Assembly (NCBI RefSeq): GCF_001625305.1
Contig: NW_017802603.1
Location: 101,062-165,061 of the forward strand
DNA: 64,000 nucleotides
Reading direction: 5' to 3'
From: Branchiostoma belcheri
Taxonomy: Eukaryota; Chordata; Leptocardii; Amphioxiformes; Branchiostomatidae
The number at the start of each line of letters is the position of its first letter. Within the stretch, counting starts at the first letter, position 1. Of the stretch, positions 14,061 through 26,076 are shown one piece after another. The notes under the pieces were generated by a model, which was not told the origin of the DNA, made no database searches, and saw only the letters and a program-made list of their open reading frames with translations. Both the position numbers and the translations under genes were made by a program.

Positions 14061-15904
14061 TTGACAAAAATAGCAACTTGATGTAACACCAGGTATTAAC
14101 TTGTGCCAGGTACAAAGCCCCTGAGATGGCCAGCAAAGTCAAGAGAACGTAGCGTTGAAGATAGCATCAGTCCTGGGGATCAGTGTCTTCAGAACCAGGC
14201 TCTAATTACACAAAGTTGCAGGCTATCAGCACTCAAGTACCATTTGTGCTCGAGGGGAGTTAGTCAAGGTCATTATAAATGTGGTAGAATGAAAGGTCAT
14301 GACTGTTATGGGGTAGGCGAGGTGAGGTGAGGCAGACATTGAGAAGAAAATTTGTCACGGTCAGCAGGCTTCATATTCACACATCAGAGTGATAGCTTTG
14401 TTTCATTATACATGTAGCAATAGAGATGTGTTCTCAAACATTTACCAAACAACAGATATAAAACTTTGGCAGAAAAAGGATAAAGTCAAGAATGGACCAG
14501 GTGGTGCTTACCTATGTATTTTTAATATGGATTCTCTTTACTCCATAGAAAGCAGGCATCAGTAGACATGTTTACTGTAAACAGTATTAAGGGTTGAGAC
14601 TCGTCCAATTGTTTAACCGATATAGTAAGTATCATAATGTAACTTTACCTAGTTTGATTTCAAAGAATGCTGTTTTTTCTTCTTTTTGTTTAATCCTTTT
14701 TGGGGAACATATTTTCTTTGTAATTTCCTTAAAGTAGGTCTTTGTAAATGAATCATATAAAGAGATAAAAGTAGAGCTTCAGATGTTTGAATCCTGCTAC
14801 CTGTTGATATCACTACTCTCCTAAGGATAAAGGGTCTATGCATTTTTACATCCAAATATGAAATACACAGATTCAAAGCAATCTGTTGGATCAGTTGGTC
14901 TTGTCCTTGGTGCTGATTTTTGGGTATCATTTCATGGTGTTAATTTCTAAAAGCAAGCATGTTTCTTATATTACTTTATGCTGATCATAGGTATTAAAGG
15001 TTGGAATTGCTGTGAGAGCTAGTGAGCCTGTGATGTAGCATTGTCAAAAGGAAAATCTGGACTGGGGATTTGTAATGCTAGCAACATACACAAAGTGCAT
15101 GTGAAATCACTTTGGTCTGTCATGCAATGAAACCTTTTGTTGTCTTCACAGGAGATCAAATGCTCACCATCTGTTTGACAGTAGCATGGGCCTGTGAATC
15201 CCATTAGAAATCATCTCAACATGAAAGTTTGGAATTATTACTTTGGAGGGATTTTTCCTGTGTGGTTCCATTTACCTGGATTATCGGAGGAGCTTGGAGG
15301 TAGTTTGCTGTTGCCTGTTGTCAGATCAGGTTCTAAACATTGACAGTTGTTACCTTTTGGTCTGTCCATTTTCAGCTTTACGAGAAACAGTAACTACCCG
15401 GGGTAAACAGAGGATTGTTCCCCGAAGGAGGCCTAGTTGCCTTTCAAAGATACCAGCAAAACACATGAAAAAAATGTGAAGACAAGCATTCCAAATCTCA
15501 TGTAAATTTGGTTCAACACCCACATCATTTTTCATCCTGTAGGATTGGGAAAATCATGAAAAGATGTACATTATTCATTAGTGCCTGAAGCTGAGTATCC
15601 TTTACCTACATGTAGGTCATTATAGTCTTTAAGTAGTTGACAGTATATGATACTGCTGGAGGGAATTATGCAATTGTAGTCTGTCCTTTGTGCTCTCAAT
15701 TTGCAGTTTAACTTTTAGTAACCTTTTCTAGGTGTAAGCTGATCTTATTATTATATAAATTAGTATTCAAAAAGGCTGTACTCAAAGAAACCGTCCAAAA
15801 TTCATGCACAATGTATACTGAGCACAAGGTTACTAATAGTCTTACCTGAAACTCAAATGTATGAATTGTAAGTTGTCAACCAACAGAAAACTCCCTGTAA
15901 AAGC
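14061..15904. other. Spacer, no supported gene
   Basis: No gene supported. At 14900-14916 there is an isolated 17-base exact match to the minisatellite monomer found at 25,690-26,076. Short ORFs (93 codons or fewer) show no domain. Confidence 0.5.
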
Positions 15905-16135
15905 CTGAAACGTCATCAAGTAGGGCTCTGTTGGCAGCCCACCATGCAGGGGTTAATGGAAGAGGCACGCAATTACAAACACCATTTCAGCAGGGCAACA
16001 AGGGGCACGGAGCAGTTATAACTGCACTTAGCAAAGCTTAGCTTCAGGGAGTCTTCATGTCACGTTTCAAAAATATGGAGAGCTGGGGGAAAGGGGAAGG
16101 AATAGCGGCAGTCAACATCACATTAGATGCTTCCC
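15905..16135. promoter_or_regulatory. Candidate conserved noncoding element
   Basis: A compact GC-elevated block with words such as CAATTACAAACACC and GGGGTTAATGG, flanked by clearly AT-richer DNA. It has no long ORF. The call rests on compositional contrast and motif density only. Confidence 0.27.
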
Positions 16136-16669
16136 TACCCCATTATTATTTGGAGTATGACAGATCTGATGCTCTTGCAATGTTATTATAAAGCGTATAT
16201 CTTGTTATCATAATTATTATGATAGCTGTTTGTAATGCAGGCCCCTTCAGTGTAGGTTGGGTTGGAAGGGATTCATTTCCTCTGGGAGGTATGTTTAACC
16301 CTTCAAGTATCAAGAAAAGTTACACTTGTACAGTGGGTACATATTGGAAGGAGGGTGAGGCTTGTGTACAAGGGAGTTTAATATTAAAATTTAGTCAGCA
16401 CTATCTCAACTGCAAATAACACGCATGAAAGTGCATTGTCAGATTTTAACAGATGTGAGGCAAAAATAGTTCGGTGATTCCATATAGTTTATTTTCATTT
16501 ATTTAAAAAAATGTTCTGGTTGACAGCCCTGCTGGCACATCTGGATGAAGGAGATAGTAACTTCTTTAATTAAGCTCTGTAAAGAGGTGTTTGAATGGCT
16601 GGATTAAGGAGAGGCAGAATGCACTTGACAGTCTGTGACTATCTCTCCCACCAAAGGTGACTTTCTGGT
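16136..16669. other. Spacer, nothing recognised
   Basis: AT-rich sequence between two CNE-like blocks. A 66-codon plus-strand ORF at 16219-16419 has no recognisable features. Confidence 0.5.
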
Positions 16670-16900
16670 AATACCTGTGAGATTTCACGGTTTATGCTTC
16701 TATGATATCATAAATCTGCCAATGTTGGTGATTTCCGCTGCTCGTACATTCAGCCACCCTCATTTCATCAATGCTGCTGCGTAACAGTCTGATTATGTTT
16801 GTCCCTACAGTATTGAGCACAAGAAGGCAATTTGTCAGCTGGTTGCACAAATCACATCTACAGTCGTAAAAATAACCTCTCATTCGCAGTGTTTGTTAAG
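16670..16900. promoter_or_regulatory. Candidate conserved noncoding element
   Basis: Block of mixed composition with CpG-containing words (gatttccgctgctcgtac, ctgctgcgtaacag), distinct from the AT-rich flanks. The 63-codon minus-strand ORF across it has no domain. Regulatory function is inferred. Confidence 0.28.
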
Positions 16901-19373
16901 GATGTCAATCTGCATGTACATTAATTCCAATTCTGTTAAACACACTCATCAAAACCCCACATGTTCAATATTTCTTTTCTAATCAACATATCCAAAACAC
17001 ATTTCCACTGCTATTCATGCATGGAAATCTACACATTGATAGATGGCACATTATTCTATCAGAAAATCAGATCATAACTTTAGATCTTTTATTTACAGAA
17101 CTGTTTGTTAGCTTTGTTGGTAGGCAAGATTGATGGTATAAAACAAATATCTCAAATGAAGGTATTTTGATGCAAGAGAAACATTAAGAATCTACATTCA
17201 AGATAATGATACCAGTACACTGAATGTTTTATGTAATAAAAAGACTTGCAGCATGTACTGTTACGACAATGTTTCCAGCCATTTGTGCATGTATCATGCA
17301 CATCACTATTTAGCATGCCAAAGTACGTAAGATTATTATGATCTTTCGCTCAGAAGTTTTCTCACGGATGTACATGTACTTATGCCAAATATGTTATATG
17401 ATACAACCTAATAACTAGTATGTAATGTATGACTATGTGACTTTTTGGAAGGAGCATGTTTATTACTTGTACATTTCATAAAGCATGTATTGAAATGTGT
17501 AGAATTCTAATGAGTGAAGGAATACCTGACTTTTCAGAAAGTTAACGTATGTTGAAGGGATGTCTGCGTGTAGTTGACAAACTACTCGAGTCTTGGTAAG
17601 TAATTTTCCCTGCAGCCCCAGGCTGTAATGCGTCATTGAATACAAATTTATCGAGTGAACAAGCAAACAGGAAGCAGGTTACCATACATTTCCCCTGCCA
17701 TCATGCCTGTTCTCCATGCTTAACACTCTTGGTTTGTGATCAGCCACCGTTAGACCATATACAACATGCTTTACTCTCATCAAAAGGCTTGTACCGATAT
17801 GTGTATGAAATAAATTCCTGGCATATCTTGTCTTCCATGTTCAATGAATATAAACTATTTGAACTTCAACTTTTCAGGCATGGAATAAAAAGAGGCATAA
17901 GTTTAACCATGCGACTCGACTATGACCATTTATATGTGGTGGCATAGTGGTGCAGATGTAGCATTGGAATGACTGATGTGTTATTAACCTTTTGGCAAGT
18001 TTTGCACCCCCAGCACATCAGCTTACCAGCTCCAAACCTACTACATTAAATGTGAAGGGGAAGGGGTGACAGACTGTACCTTATGTTTAAGATACCTTGT
18101 TGGTGTTTCAGTTCTCATGTACATGTATAGGTAAATCATTCAGAGCACCTTTGGCTGTGCCAGAAAAGAAGAAAAGGGTAATGGGAATAGTCAGCCAGAC
18201 ATTAAGAGAGAGGGCCTTCGAACTCCCTGCTATAGATTGAACTTTTTTGGCCATGGCAAAATGCCATTGGCTGTCACCGGGTAGTATATCCTATCCACAG
18301 GTTGGGGGATAGCCAGCTGAAAGTCACTTTGGGCCACAGTACAGTCCATAAGAAAAGTCACAGGTCTTTTCGCATCATGATAACTTCCAACGAACTTTCT
18401 GTGTGGGATTAATCTGCACTAGTTTCATCCCAAAGTTGACCAGATGCCTGTGATTAGAGTCGTTACCAGTCAGATCTGAGGAGAACAGTGAAATTGAAAG
18501 TGTGGGTGAGCATTAAGATAAACAAGGAGGATCATAAGTCAAGTCAAGTACTGTCAGGAGAATTAATGGAATGGCTGTACGTTTCTTTCTACTTCTCTCC
18601 CTGCAAAGGAACTTAATGAAGCCTGTGCTTTATGACTGCCTTTTGTCTGGTTTGATATCTAACAGCTTATCTTTATCAAAGTCAGGAACAATTTTGCCGC
18701 AAGACTTCCCTCATCATGGTTGTCCTTCGAGAGCTCTACTGCTGATTTATTGTGGACATTAAGAAGCACAATCTAGAAAACCAGACATACAATTGGCACT
18801 CCCAAGGATCAGATAACAATTGATCAATTTTCTACCCTCAGCTGAGTGAAAAATCGATTTTGTAATACTCGCGAGCATGAACTTGCCCTCTAGCATCTTT
18901 ACAAGGTGAACTGGGATGTCACATTAACTCACACAGATGCGGTAGCTATAGCCAGCTTGCCAACAGATGGAGGGTGTGGAATATGCTTGAACAACATGAG
19001 CTACAAAATCTTGTAAAGCCTCACAAAGTCACATAAGGGAGTAGGAAACATTCTCTTTTATATAATACAGCCCTATGCATCAGGAAACATGAGGATTCTG
19101 AATCATGAAAGAAAGCAAAGAAAGCATCATGATTAAAGTAAAATGAAAGAATTTGAACTGAAATGCATGACTGAAAAGCTTTAAGCACAGAAGCTTTCAG
19201 ATGACATCCTCCATCTTTCGTTCAGTAAAATCATGATTTAACTAAACAGGTTTCTGTTCCTCACATGTTCAAATTTGGTCACATTCATGATAGTACTACT
19301 TGGGTACATGTACGTGTACAACTGTAATGCAGTGATAACTTCTTGTGCATGTACTTGTATTTTAGATGGCCTA
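16901..19373. other. AT-rich spacer, nothing recognised
   Basis: No gene or repeat array supported. A 103-codon plus-strand frame at 17636-17947 begins at TTG and lacks a recognisable domain. TACATGTA words occur near 17370, 18120 and 19310. Confidence 0.5.
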
Positions 19374-20509
19374 CGAAGTAATCTCTAGTTGTTACAAGCA
19401 CATTTAATCAGGCCCTTATGTCAGGAATAATGGCCACTGTGGTGAAATGCCCTCCTCCAGGAATCTATTTCAAGGGAATCTTGATCATTACCTATTTTTA
19501 GCTACATGCAAGTACATGTATTAGAATCCCATGAGGTGCACTTGATGTTCTACCCTGCAAAAGCCTTAGGCCACATGTGACAGAGTTAGTTTTTTTTCAA
19601 AATAGAAGACCTTTAACAGTGCTGTTATCCATTAAGGGCCTCACTATGAGTGGTAGACGGTAAATCTATGGTACCATTATAACACAAATGCATCAATGAT
19701 AAGCTTACTGAAGCTCACGTGCAGAAGGAGCATCAACAAAATGTGGATCAGATAGAAAAGGGTCATGTGCATATTATGTATATGTTGGGATTGTGAAGTC
19801 ACGATAGGATGTGGCAGTGAGATATACCGGTAAGACCAAAAAAATTCTGACACTTGGTAATGTGAGAGAGCTCTAAAGTTTTGCGATAGTTTATAGAAAA
19901 GTATCTATACTTCAGCAAGTGATGAAAGTTGTCGCTAAGCCAGGCCAAGAATATTTGCAGTTCTGAGCTCTTGCCATAAAGAAATATGACTATGATCTTG
20001 CATATCATTCTACATGTATATTGCCCATAGATCCAGCTCTATGAATAGAAGATGCTGTTCCATTTACCTTAAGTTTTAGCATGCTATCAGAACCCCACGA
20101 CCTCTGAGTTGTCTCTGGTTCAATGATGTTGACTTGATGGGGTAAAGTTGATGTCCACAGTCTTAACTAAACTTGAAGTTGTCAGTTGTCTTTTCTAGAT
20201 GTAGAGGAACAAGATTTCTTTGAACTTGAACACGAGAGCTACTTGGGATTATGGGTAATATCAATACTTCCTGCTTGAGGCTTGGGCTGCTCTGAATTTC
20301 ATACATCAAGCTGCTTACAGATTTACTGTCTACAGATAGAAACATGTTACTAAAGGAAACTAAGCCAGCTTATCTTCAGCACGCTCTTTGATATATGATG
20401 TATGACAGTTGTAAACCCTTTTGTGTCAAATTGAAGTTTAAACGATCTGTTTTGGGTTAGTTTCTTTGTTACTAAGAGCAAATAATTGTCAGGTAGGTAT
20501 TGAGATTTT
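19374..20509 (+). repeat. Copy 1 of a duplicated segment ending at the gap (probable second haplotype)
   Basis: This 1,136-bp stretch is repeated almost exactly at 20,532-22,033. Counting by eye there are about two dozen substitutions and three 1-2 base indels, near 2 % divergence. Homology ends exactly at the N gap on the right and at cgaagtaatctc on the left. Copy 1 lacks the 367-bp MITE present in copy 2 and so carries the pre-insertion site. A copy butting directly against a gap, with allele-level divergence, fits an unmerged haplotype better than a true tandem duplication. Confidence 0.9.
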
Positions 20510-20529
20510 NNNNNNNNNNNNNNNNNNNN
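20510..20529. other. Assembly gap (20 N)
   Basis: Twenty consecutive N. The size is probably a placeholder. The gap separates the two copies of the duplicated segment and interrupts a minus-strand frame that should be ignored. Confidence 0.99.
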
Positions 20530-20531
20530 TC

Positions 20532-22033
20532 CGAAGTAATCTCTAGTTGTTACAAGCACATTTAATCAGGCCCTTATGTCAGGAATAATGGCCACTGTGG
20601 TGAAATGCTCTCCTCCAGGAATCTATTTCAAGGGAATCTTGATCATTACCTATTTTTAGCTACATGCAAGTACATGTATTAGAATCCCATGAGGTGCACT
20701 TGATGTTCTACCCTGAAAAAGCCTTAGGCCACATGTGACAGAGTTAGTTTTTTTTCAAAATAGAAGACCTTTAACAGTGCTGTTATCCATTAAGGGCCTC
20801 ACCATGAGTGGTACACTGTAAATCTATGGTACCATTATAACACAAATGCATCCATGATAAGCTTACTAAAGCTCACGTGCAGAAGGAGCATCAACAAAAT
20901 GTGGATCAGATAGAAAAGGGTCATGTGCATATTATGTATATTTTGGGATTGTGAAGTCACGATAGGATGTGGCAGTGAGATATACCAGTAAGACCAAAAA
21001 AATTCTGACACTTGGTAATGTGAGAGAGCTCTAAAGTTTTGCGATAGTTTATAGAAAAGTATCTATACTTCAGGCCACACCAATTTAATTTGTTGGTTCT
21101 CGGATTTTTTCAGGAAAAATATCAAGCGACAGGGCGAAAAAAAAAAAAATAAAAACAGATCTAGGCATCCTATTATAGCCCCAAATGCTACGATAGGAGG
21201 TATGAAGTCAACAAAAAAGGCTGGTTCAAAATTTAAAAATGAATTTTGAACTTCTAATGATACCACTGCATTGAGAGATGGAATAACTGTAACGACTAGG
21301 AAGAAAAGGACTGTTTTCAACTGTTCAGGGCAAAATATGAGCATTTTGCAGTTGATTCTGAATTTTTTTTTTTTTTTTTGCAAATCAGGAAAAAATGAAG
21401 AGGCGAATCCGAGAACCAACAAATTAAATTGGTGTGGCCTCAGCAAGTGATGAAAGTTGTCGCTAAGCCAGGCCATGAATATTTGCAGTTCTGAGCTCTT
21501 GCCATAAAGAAATATGACTACGATCTTGCATATCATGCTACATGTATTGCCCATAGATCCAGCTCTATGAATAGAAGATGCTTTTCCATTTACCTTAAGT
21601 TTTAGCATGCTATCAGAACCTCCCGACCTCTGAGTTGTCTCTGGTTCAATGATGTTGACTTGATGGGGTAAAGTTGATGTCCACAATCATAACTAAACTT
21701 GAAGTTGTCAGTTGTCTTTTCTAGATGTAGAGGAACAAGATTTCTTTGAACTTGAACACGAGAGCTACTTGGGATTATGGGTAAAAGCAATACTTCCTGC
21801 TTGAGGCTTGGGCTGCTCTGAATTTCATACATCAAGCTGCTTACAGATTTACTATCTACAGATAGAAACATGTTACTAAAGGAAACTAAGCCAGCTTATC
21901 TTCAGCATGCTCTTTGATATATGATGTATGACAGTTGTAAACCCTTTTGTGTCAAATTGAAGTTTAACGATCTGTTTTGGGTTAGTTTCTTTGTTACAAG
22001 AGCAAATAATTGTCAGGTAGGTATTGAGATTTT
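20532..22033 (+). repeat. Copy 2 of the duplicated segment (carries the MITE insertion)
   Basis: Begins cgaagtaatctc just after the gap and ends gtattgagatttt, matching the two ends of copy 1. It is 1,502 bp, the excess over copy 1 being explained by the MITE plus its 3-bp target duplication. A minus-strand ORF at 21602-21871 is open here for 89 codons, but in copy 1 the same frame meets a stop after 60 residues, so it is probably not coding. Confidence 0.9.
21073..21439. mobile_element. MITE with 34-bp terminal inverted repeats and TCA target duplication
   Basis: The first and last 34 bases are perfect inverted repeats beginning GGCCACACCAATTTAATTTG. The insertion is flanked by TCA at 21070-21072 and 21440-21442. 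Copy 1 of the surrounding duplication reads straight across the same site with a single TCA, which fixes the element at 367 bp. The interior is AT-rich with A and T runs and no transposase, so it is non-autonomous. A 3-bp duplication fits PIF/Harbinger-type transposition; the superfamily is inference. A 207-codon minus-strand ORF running through it is an artefact of the insertion. Confidence 0.93.
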
Positions 22034-22679
22034 GACAGATCAATTGTCTTCTCACTTAAAAGATATGTTATGCTGCCAGATATGAGCAGGGCAAGTTGCC
22101 ATACAGGATTTCACTTGAGTGGGTGATGGTCATGCAAAGTCTAATTTCCAAGTTTCTTCAGTACATGTATGCAGTTTTCAGGAAAAACACATAAAGAAAG
22201 TACTCAAAGGCTGTATGTTTCTTAGTGCAGCATTGAAGTCTCAAAATGACGAAGATAAGAAGTTGAGAAATGAACTGTCCTTAGCTTGTTGACTGTCTTG
22301 TATCAATGTTTTAGTATCTTAATCTAGATCATATGTGACATATTCTTCTGTAAGCAGATTAAAGGCCAGTTCAACTTAAATTATTTATGTACTTAAATGG
22401 ACATGCTGTATAAACCTCTTCTTCAAAATCTGTTCTCTATCACATCCAATAATTCCTGATAATGCAGTAAAAGCAGCTTGTATCTGTCAAGCAAGTGAAC
22501 AAGATTGATGTAATACATGTACTAGTACTACATGTACAATGTAGTAGAGGCTGTTCAAAATGCACATTTTGTTGCAGTGACAGTGCTAGTTTATAGAATG
22601 CAGGATAAGACTGTGACGTCCTTCATGATGAATGACTGAATTATAGTGTCCAAATCCCCACCTCAGACTGTAAGTGTAA
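22034..22679. other. Spacer, nothing recognised
   Basis: AT-rich sequence with two TACATGTA words near 22513 and 22530. No gene seen. Confidence 0.5.
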
Positions 22680-23130
22680 CGACCATTGTTTCCTGCCACC
22701 AGGGCAAGTTCCCTCGGCTTGCATAGATTCCCCTCACGTAGCCCTGGAAATGGGGTGAAGTGAAGCCGAAATTGCCCTATGATGTGGAATTGTACAAGTC
22801 CACAGGAAAGTGGATTGAAATAGCTGCAATAAGATCAAGATTTCCTACACACTTATGACTGATGGCTGCCTCTGGGCTGTCAGAGCTTTGTACATGTTTG
22901 TCGTAGGTTCAAGGTCCTTGAAGGCAGACAAACACGCAAAGCTCTCAGGTGACTACGTACCTGACAATGGGTTCAATGAACGGGGAAGCATTTTTCACTT
23001 GTGATTTATTAGTATCCCACAACATCAAGGACACTGCCTTAATGTACTTAAGCTGAAACAAGATTGCCTTCACCAGACTAAGTGTTGATGCTGAAGTATC
23101 TTTGACCATGGCCGTCACTCAACACCACTC
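22680..23130. promoter_or_regulatory. Candidate conserved noncoding element
   Basis: GC-elevated block including cctgccaccagggcaagtt and several CpG. It stands out from the AT-rich flanks and has no long ORF. Conservation cannot be shown here. Confidence 0.27.
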
Positions 23131-24172
23131 ATTGACCAGACTGCCTGGAAATTGCCTCCATGGCCCTGATGTCAGATGACATACAAATAAGGCACATAAA
23201 AGTGCTGGAACTTTCTTTTTATCGGCTTGTATCATTGCCAGCTAGACCTCGTCCAGACCTCGTACAGTTCTGAGATCAGTTTCATCTCATGCTCAAAAAT
23301 CTTTTTTGATTCAATGAATGCTCTGAATAATGATATTTCTAGAATAGTCCTTGCTATGGACCCTTTTGTTAAAGGAACGTTGTTAGTATCTCTGTGTGAT
23401 GATGTGATCCTCCTTTGGGGCAGATCCCGCATGAATATTGCATTAGCTGATGGAGACAGAGATATCAGACACACATTGATTCCCCATTAAGGTATCTTAT
23501 GAGCTCATTTAATGCTTTCATGAAAAATATGAAAACCCAGCAGAAGATAATTGCAAAAATGATTGAACCTCCTTGGCTGTACCAGTCATGGCACAGCTTT
23601 GTGTTGTGTACTGTTGGAATCAGTTTACAAAACAGATAAAAATCATTAAACTTTTTCCGTACCCATTGGCTCGTCAATCAATAAGAACTGAAGGATCTAA
23701 GGAATTACTTTTCAGATAGGTCAAGGATGAAAGGTGGACGAAAATGGGAAAGTGCTCTTGGGAAGAAGTGGTCTCTCTTGGCATTAGAATTAACTTCGTA
23801 ACCTTCTTCCTGCTGCCCAAACCCATAACCAACGCAAATTGGGTTCCAAATGGCTACCCTAGCATGCAGAAGGTTATTTTAAGATAGCAGTCACACTGGC
23901 TGAATGTACATCATGATATCACATAGTTATGATCTTTTCAGTGTAAGAACTTTGTGTAAGAAAAGTTATATTAGGTCAAGGTGAGGATTTGTAGACTTCG
24001 GATTTATGAGGACGACTTGTGATCCAGTGAACACTAGAAGGCTGGCTGTGTCCCAGGGAGCTCATAAACCTTGATATTGACTAGGCCAGTGGCTAATATT
24101 GCCTCTGTTGTACCAAACAGGGATTAGTAAGTACTGACTTTATGGCAAATCAATATTAGAAGTTTGAAGCAA
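23131..24172. other. Spacer, no supported gene
   Basis: An 87-codon plus-strand and an 80-codon minus-strand ORF overlap almost completely at 23227-23490. Neither has a recognisable domain, and open frames on both strands suggest chance. Confidence 0.5.
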
Positions 24173-24615
24173 TTATATTTTAGTATAGAAGTTGTAAGAT
24201 GCAAAATTTAACAGCAACATATACATGATCATAAATGGTATTCTATGGCTACTTGAATTTTCATACCCATGTCTAGGCTTGATGGTGTTCTTTTCCACAC
24301 CCATGTCTATACGTAATGTAGAAAAAAACAGAAACTCTAAGACTATCATTAGAGTGTCCCAAACATATAACATCAACTGCCCCACTGTGTGACTGGAGGT
24401 CACTACAAGTGGATAAGTGAGACCAAATAGCTTATTAACAATAGAAACATCAACTTTTGATGAGAATGACAACCTGTTATGATCCCACAACCAACCCATA
24501 TGAAATACATGTAAATGCCTCAGTAGCTCTGGCTTTGATCTAACCCCATCCTGACAGCTTACACATTGCCATTTCCTCTTCTTCGCCCACTTAATGATTG
24601 GATGATTGCTCATGT
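24173..24615 (-). CDS. Candidate terminal exon with a C2H2 zinc-finger pattern (weak)
   Basis: The minus-strand frame has AC then an ATG at 24613 and stays open for 146 residues. Residues 17-38 (24565-24500) fit the C2H2 rule C-x2-C-x3-hydrophobic-x5-L-x2-H-x4-H: Cys17, Cys20, Val24, Leu30, His33, His38, preceded by a basic KKRKWQ run. A possible acceptor AG lies at 24617-24616. If used, the exon starts with two bases that complete the codon left by the candidate exon at 26,861-26,684, giving a 206-residue spliced ORF. After the finger the frame is hydrophobic and less protein-like, and no polyadenylation signal was seen. It could be a real lineage-specific gene, a decayed zinc-finger pseudogene or chance. 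Confidence 0.22.
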
Positions 24616-24969
24616 CTGGATATTAGTACATCCCTGTGTCTGCTTATTGTGAAAAATGACTGCTGCTGTCAAAGCTTCTTTCCACCGTAATAGACTTTTC
24701 CCATTATCTTTGTCCCAAAGGACCAAAACTGCCCGATCATGTTCCAGCAATACAGTCTTGAAAAGTGTCTGAAAGCCAAAGAACTGCAGTGAACTTGTGC
24801 TAAAGATGGATGGGGCATCTTAGTAACATGGCTCATGTATACACTGGTTATTATACTGCTTATTACACACCACTGTGAAAAGTAAAGTGATTATGCACTT
24901 ATGCGACCTGCTTCTGTAAAAAAAGGGATTTGTGGAATAATTCTTGCGTGATCTTATGTCCAAGACTGA

Positions 24970-25370
24970 CATATTTTTCAGCACCATGCCTTTCTCCTGA
25001 GATGTGCAAAAGGTTGCGGTGGTCACCAGTATGTAATGAGAGAAAGCCAGCTATAGGCTTTGCTCAAAGTGTTTGAATGGAAGGCATGACAATCAAAATG
25101 GGCGTTACAATTCAGTACTTTTCAACCTCCTTCTTCTCTTGTTATGATTATCATATGTCATATTAATCCACATGTTTTTCAACATCACATCTTTCTCCAG
25201 AGACGTGCAAAAGGTTGCAGTGGTCACTGCCATGTGATGAAAAAAAATCCTGCATAGCCTTTCCTTGAACTGTTTGAATGGAAAGTATGACAATTAAGAA
25301 TGGGCCTTCCAAATCAGTTCTTTCCAACCACTTTCTCCTCTTGGTATGTTCATCATACATCATGTTTCTT
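24970..25370. repeat. Diverged two-unit tandem repeat, period 201 bp
   Basis: Two units, about 24970-25170 and 25171-25370, align along their whole length. Shared anchors such as gtgcaaaaggttgc (25004 and 25205) and gtttgaatggaa give a period of exactly 201. Divergence is substantial, so this is an old duplication. Because 201 is a multiple of three, minus-strand frames repeat as similar peptides (TTATFCTS in both units, and KRR-rich segments), but stops interrupt them and no coding claim is made. Confidence 0.75.
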
Positions 25371-25689
25371 TATGTCAAAATGGGGAATTATGTCCCAATA
25401 GTCCTATATTTGTATCAGTAAGAAACAGCTACGTTATGAGCACTGTTTGCCATGATGTCAGCAAGTTTTCAAAGCCTTGCTTTTCTCTTGCAGTTATGCT
25501 TTATTTAAATTTTTCCACAGGGTGCCAGAAACACTACTTGAACATTAATTATAGTTGGCATGAAAAGAAAACGATTGAGGATATTTGACTTTCTTGTAGT
25601 ACACCTTGAGGTGTGATATTGTTGATTATTTTTGGCTAAGCAGCCATTGGTCAAATTTATTGTATCAGTGAAATGTATAATTTGTCCCT

Positions 25690-26076
25690 GTCCTTGGTGC
25701 TTAACTAACAAAACTATCCTTGTCCTTGATGCTGAACTAACAAAGCTATCACTGTCCTTGGTGCTGAACTAAAAAACTATCCGTCCTTGGTGCTGAACTA
25801 ACAAAACTATTGCTGTCCTTGGTGCTGAACTAAAAAACTATCCGTCCTTGGTGCTGAACTAACAAAACTATTGCTGTCCTTGGTGCTGAACTAAAAAAAT
25901 ATCCGTCCTTGTTGGTGAACTAACAAAACTATCCTTGTCCTTGGTGCTGAACCAACAAAACTATCACTGTCCTTGGTGCTGAACTTAAAAAACTATCCCT
26001 GTCCTTGGTGCTGAACTAACAAAACTATTGCTGTCCTTGGTGCTGAACTAACAAAACTATCCCTGTCTTTGGTGCT
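25690..26076 (+). repeat. Minisatellite, 32/29-bp units, about 12.4 copies
   Basis: Twelve full units plus a partial one, each starting gtccttggtgctgaact. Unit starts are 25690, 25722, 25754, 25783, 25815, 25844, 25876, 25905, 25937, 25969, 26001 and 26033. Units at 25754, 25815 and 25876 are 29 bp and the others are 32 bp, so the centre forms a 61-bp higher-order repeat (29+32) present about three times. Variant 3' ends (ttgct, cact, ccct, cctt) allow expansion history to be read. It lies in the presumed intron between the two zinc-finger candidate exons. Confidence 0.96.

Noticed and set aside
17936..17980. tRNA-like or SINE-like A-box wording (ggcatagtggtgcagatg)
   Set aside because: Spacing does not fit an A box and no B box follows within the expected distance.
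21063..21686. 207-codon minus-strand ORF
   Set aside because: It exists only because the MITE was inserted; half is MITE interior, and copy 1 of the segment lacks it.
22695..22715. Partial CTCF-like word (ccaccagggc)
   Set aside because: Only about nine of twelve core positions agree, too weak for an insulator call.
23227..23490. Overlapping 87- and 80-codon ORFs on opposite strands
   Set aside because: Mutually exclusive chance frames without domains.
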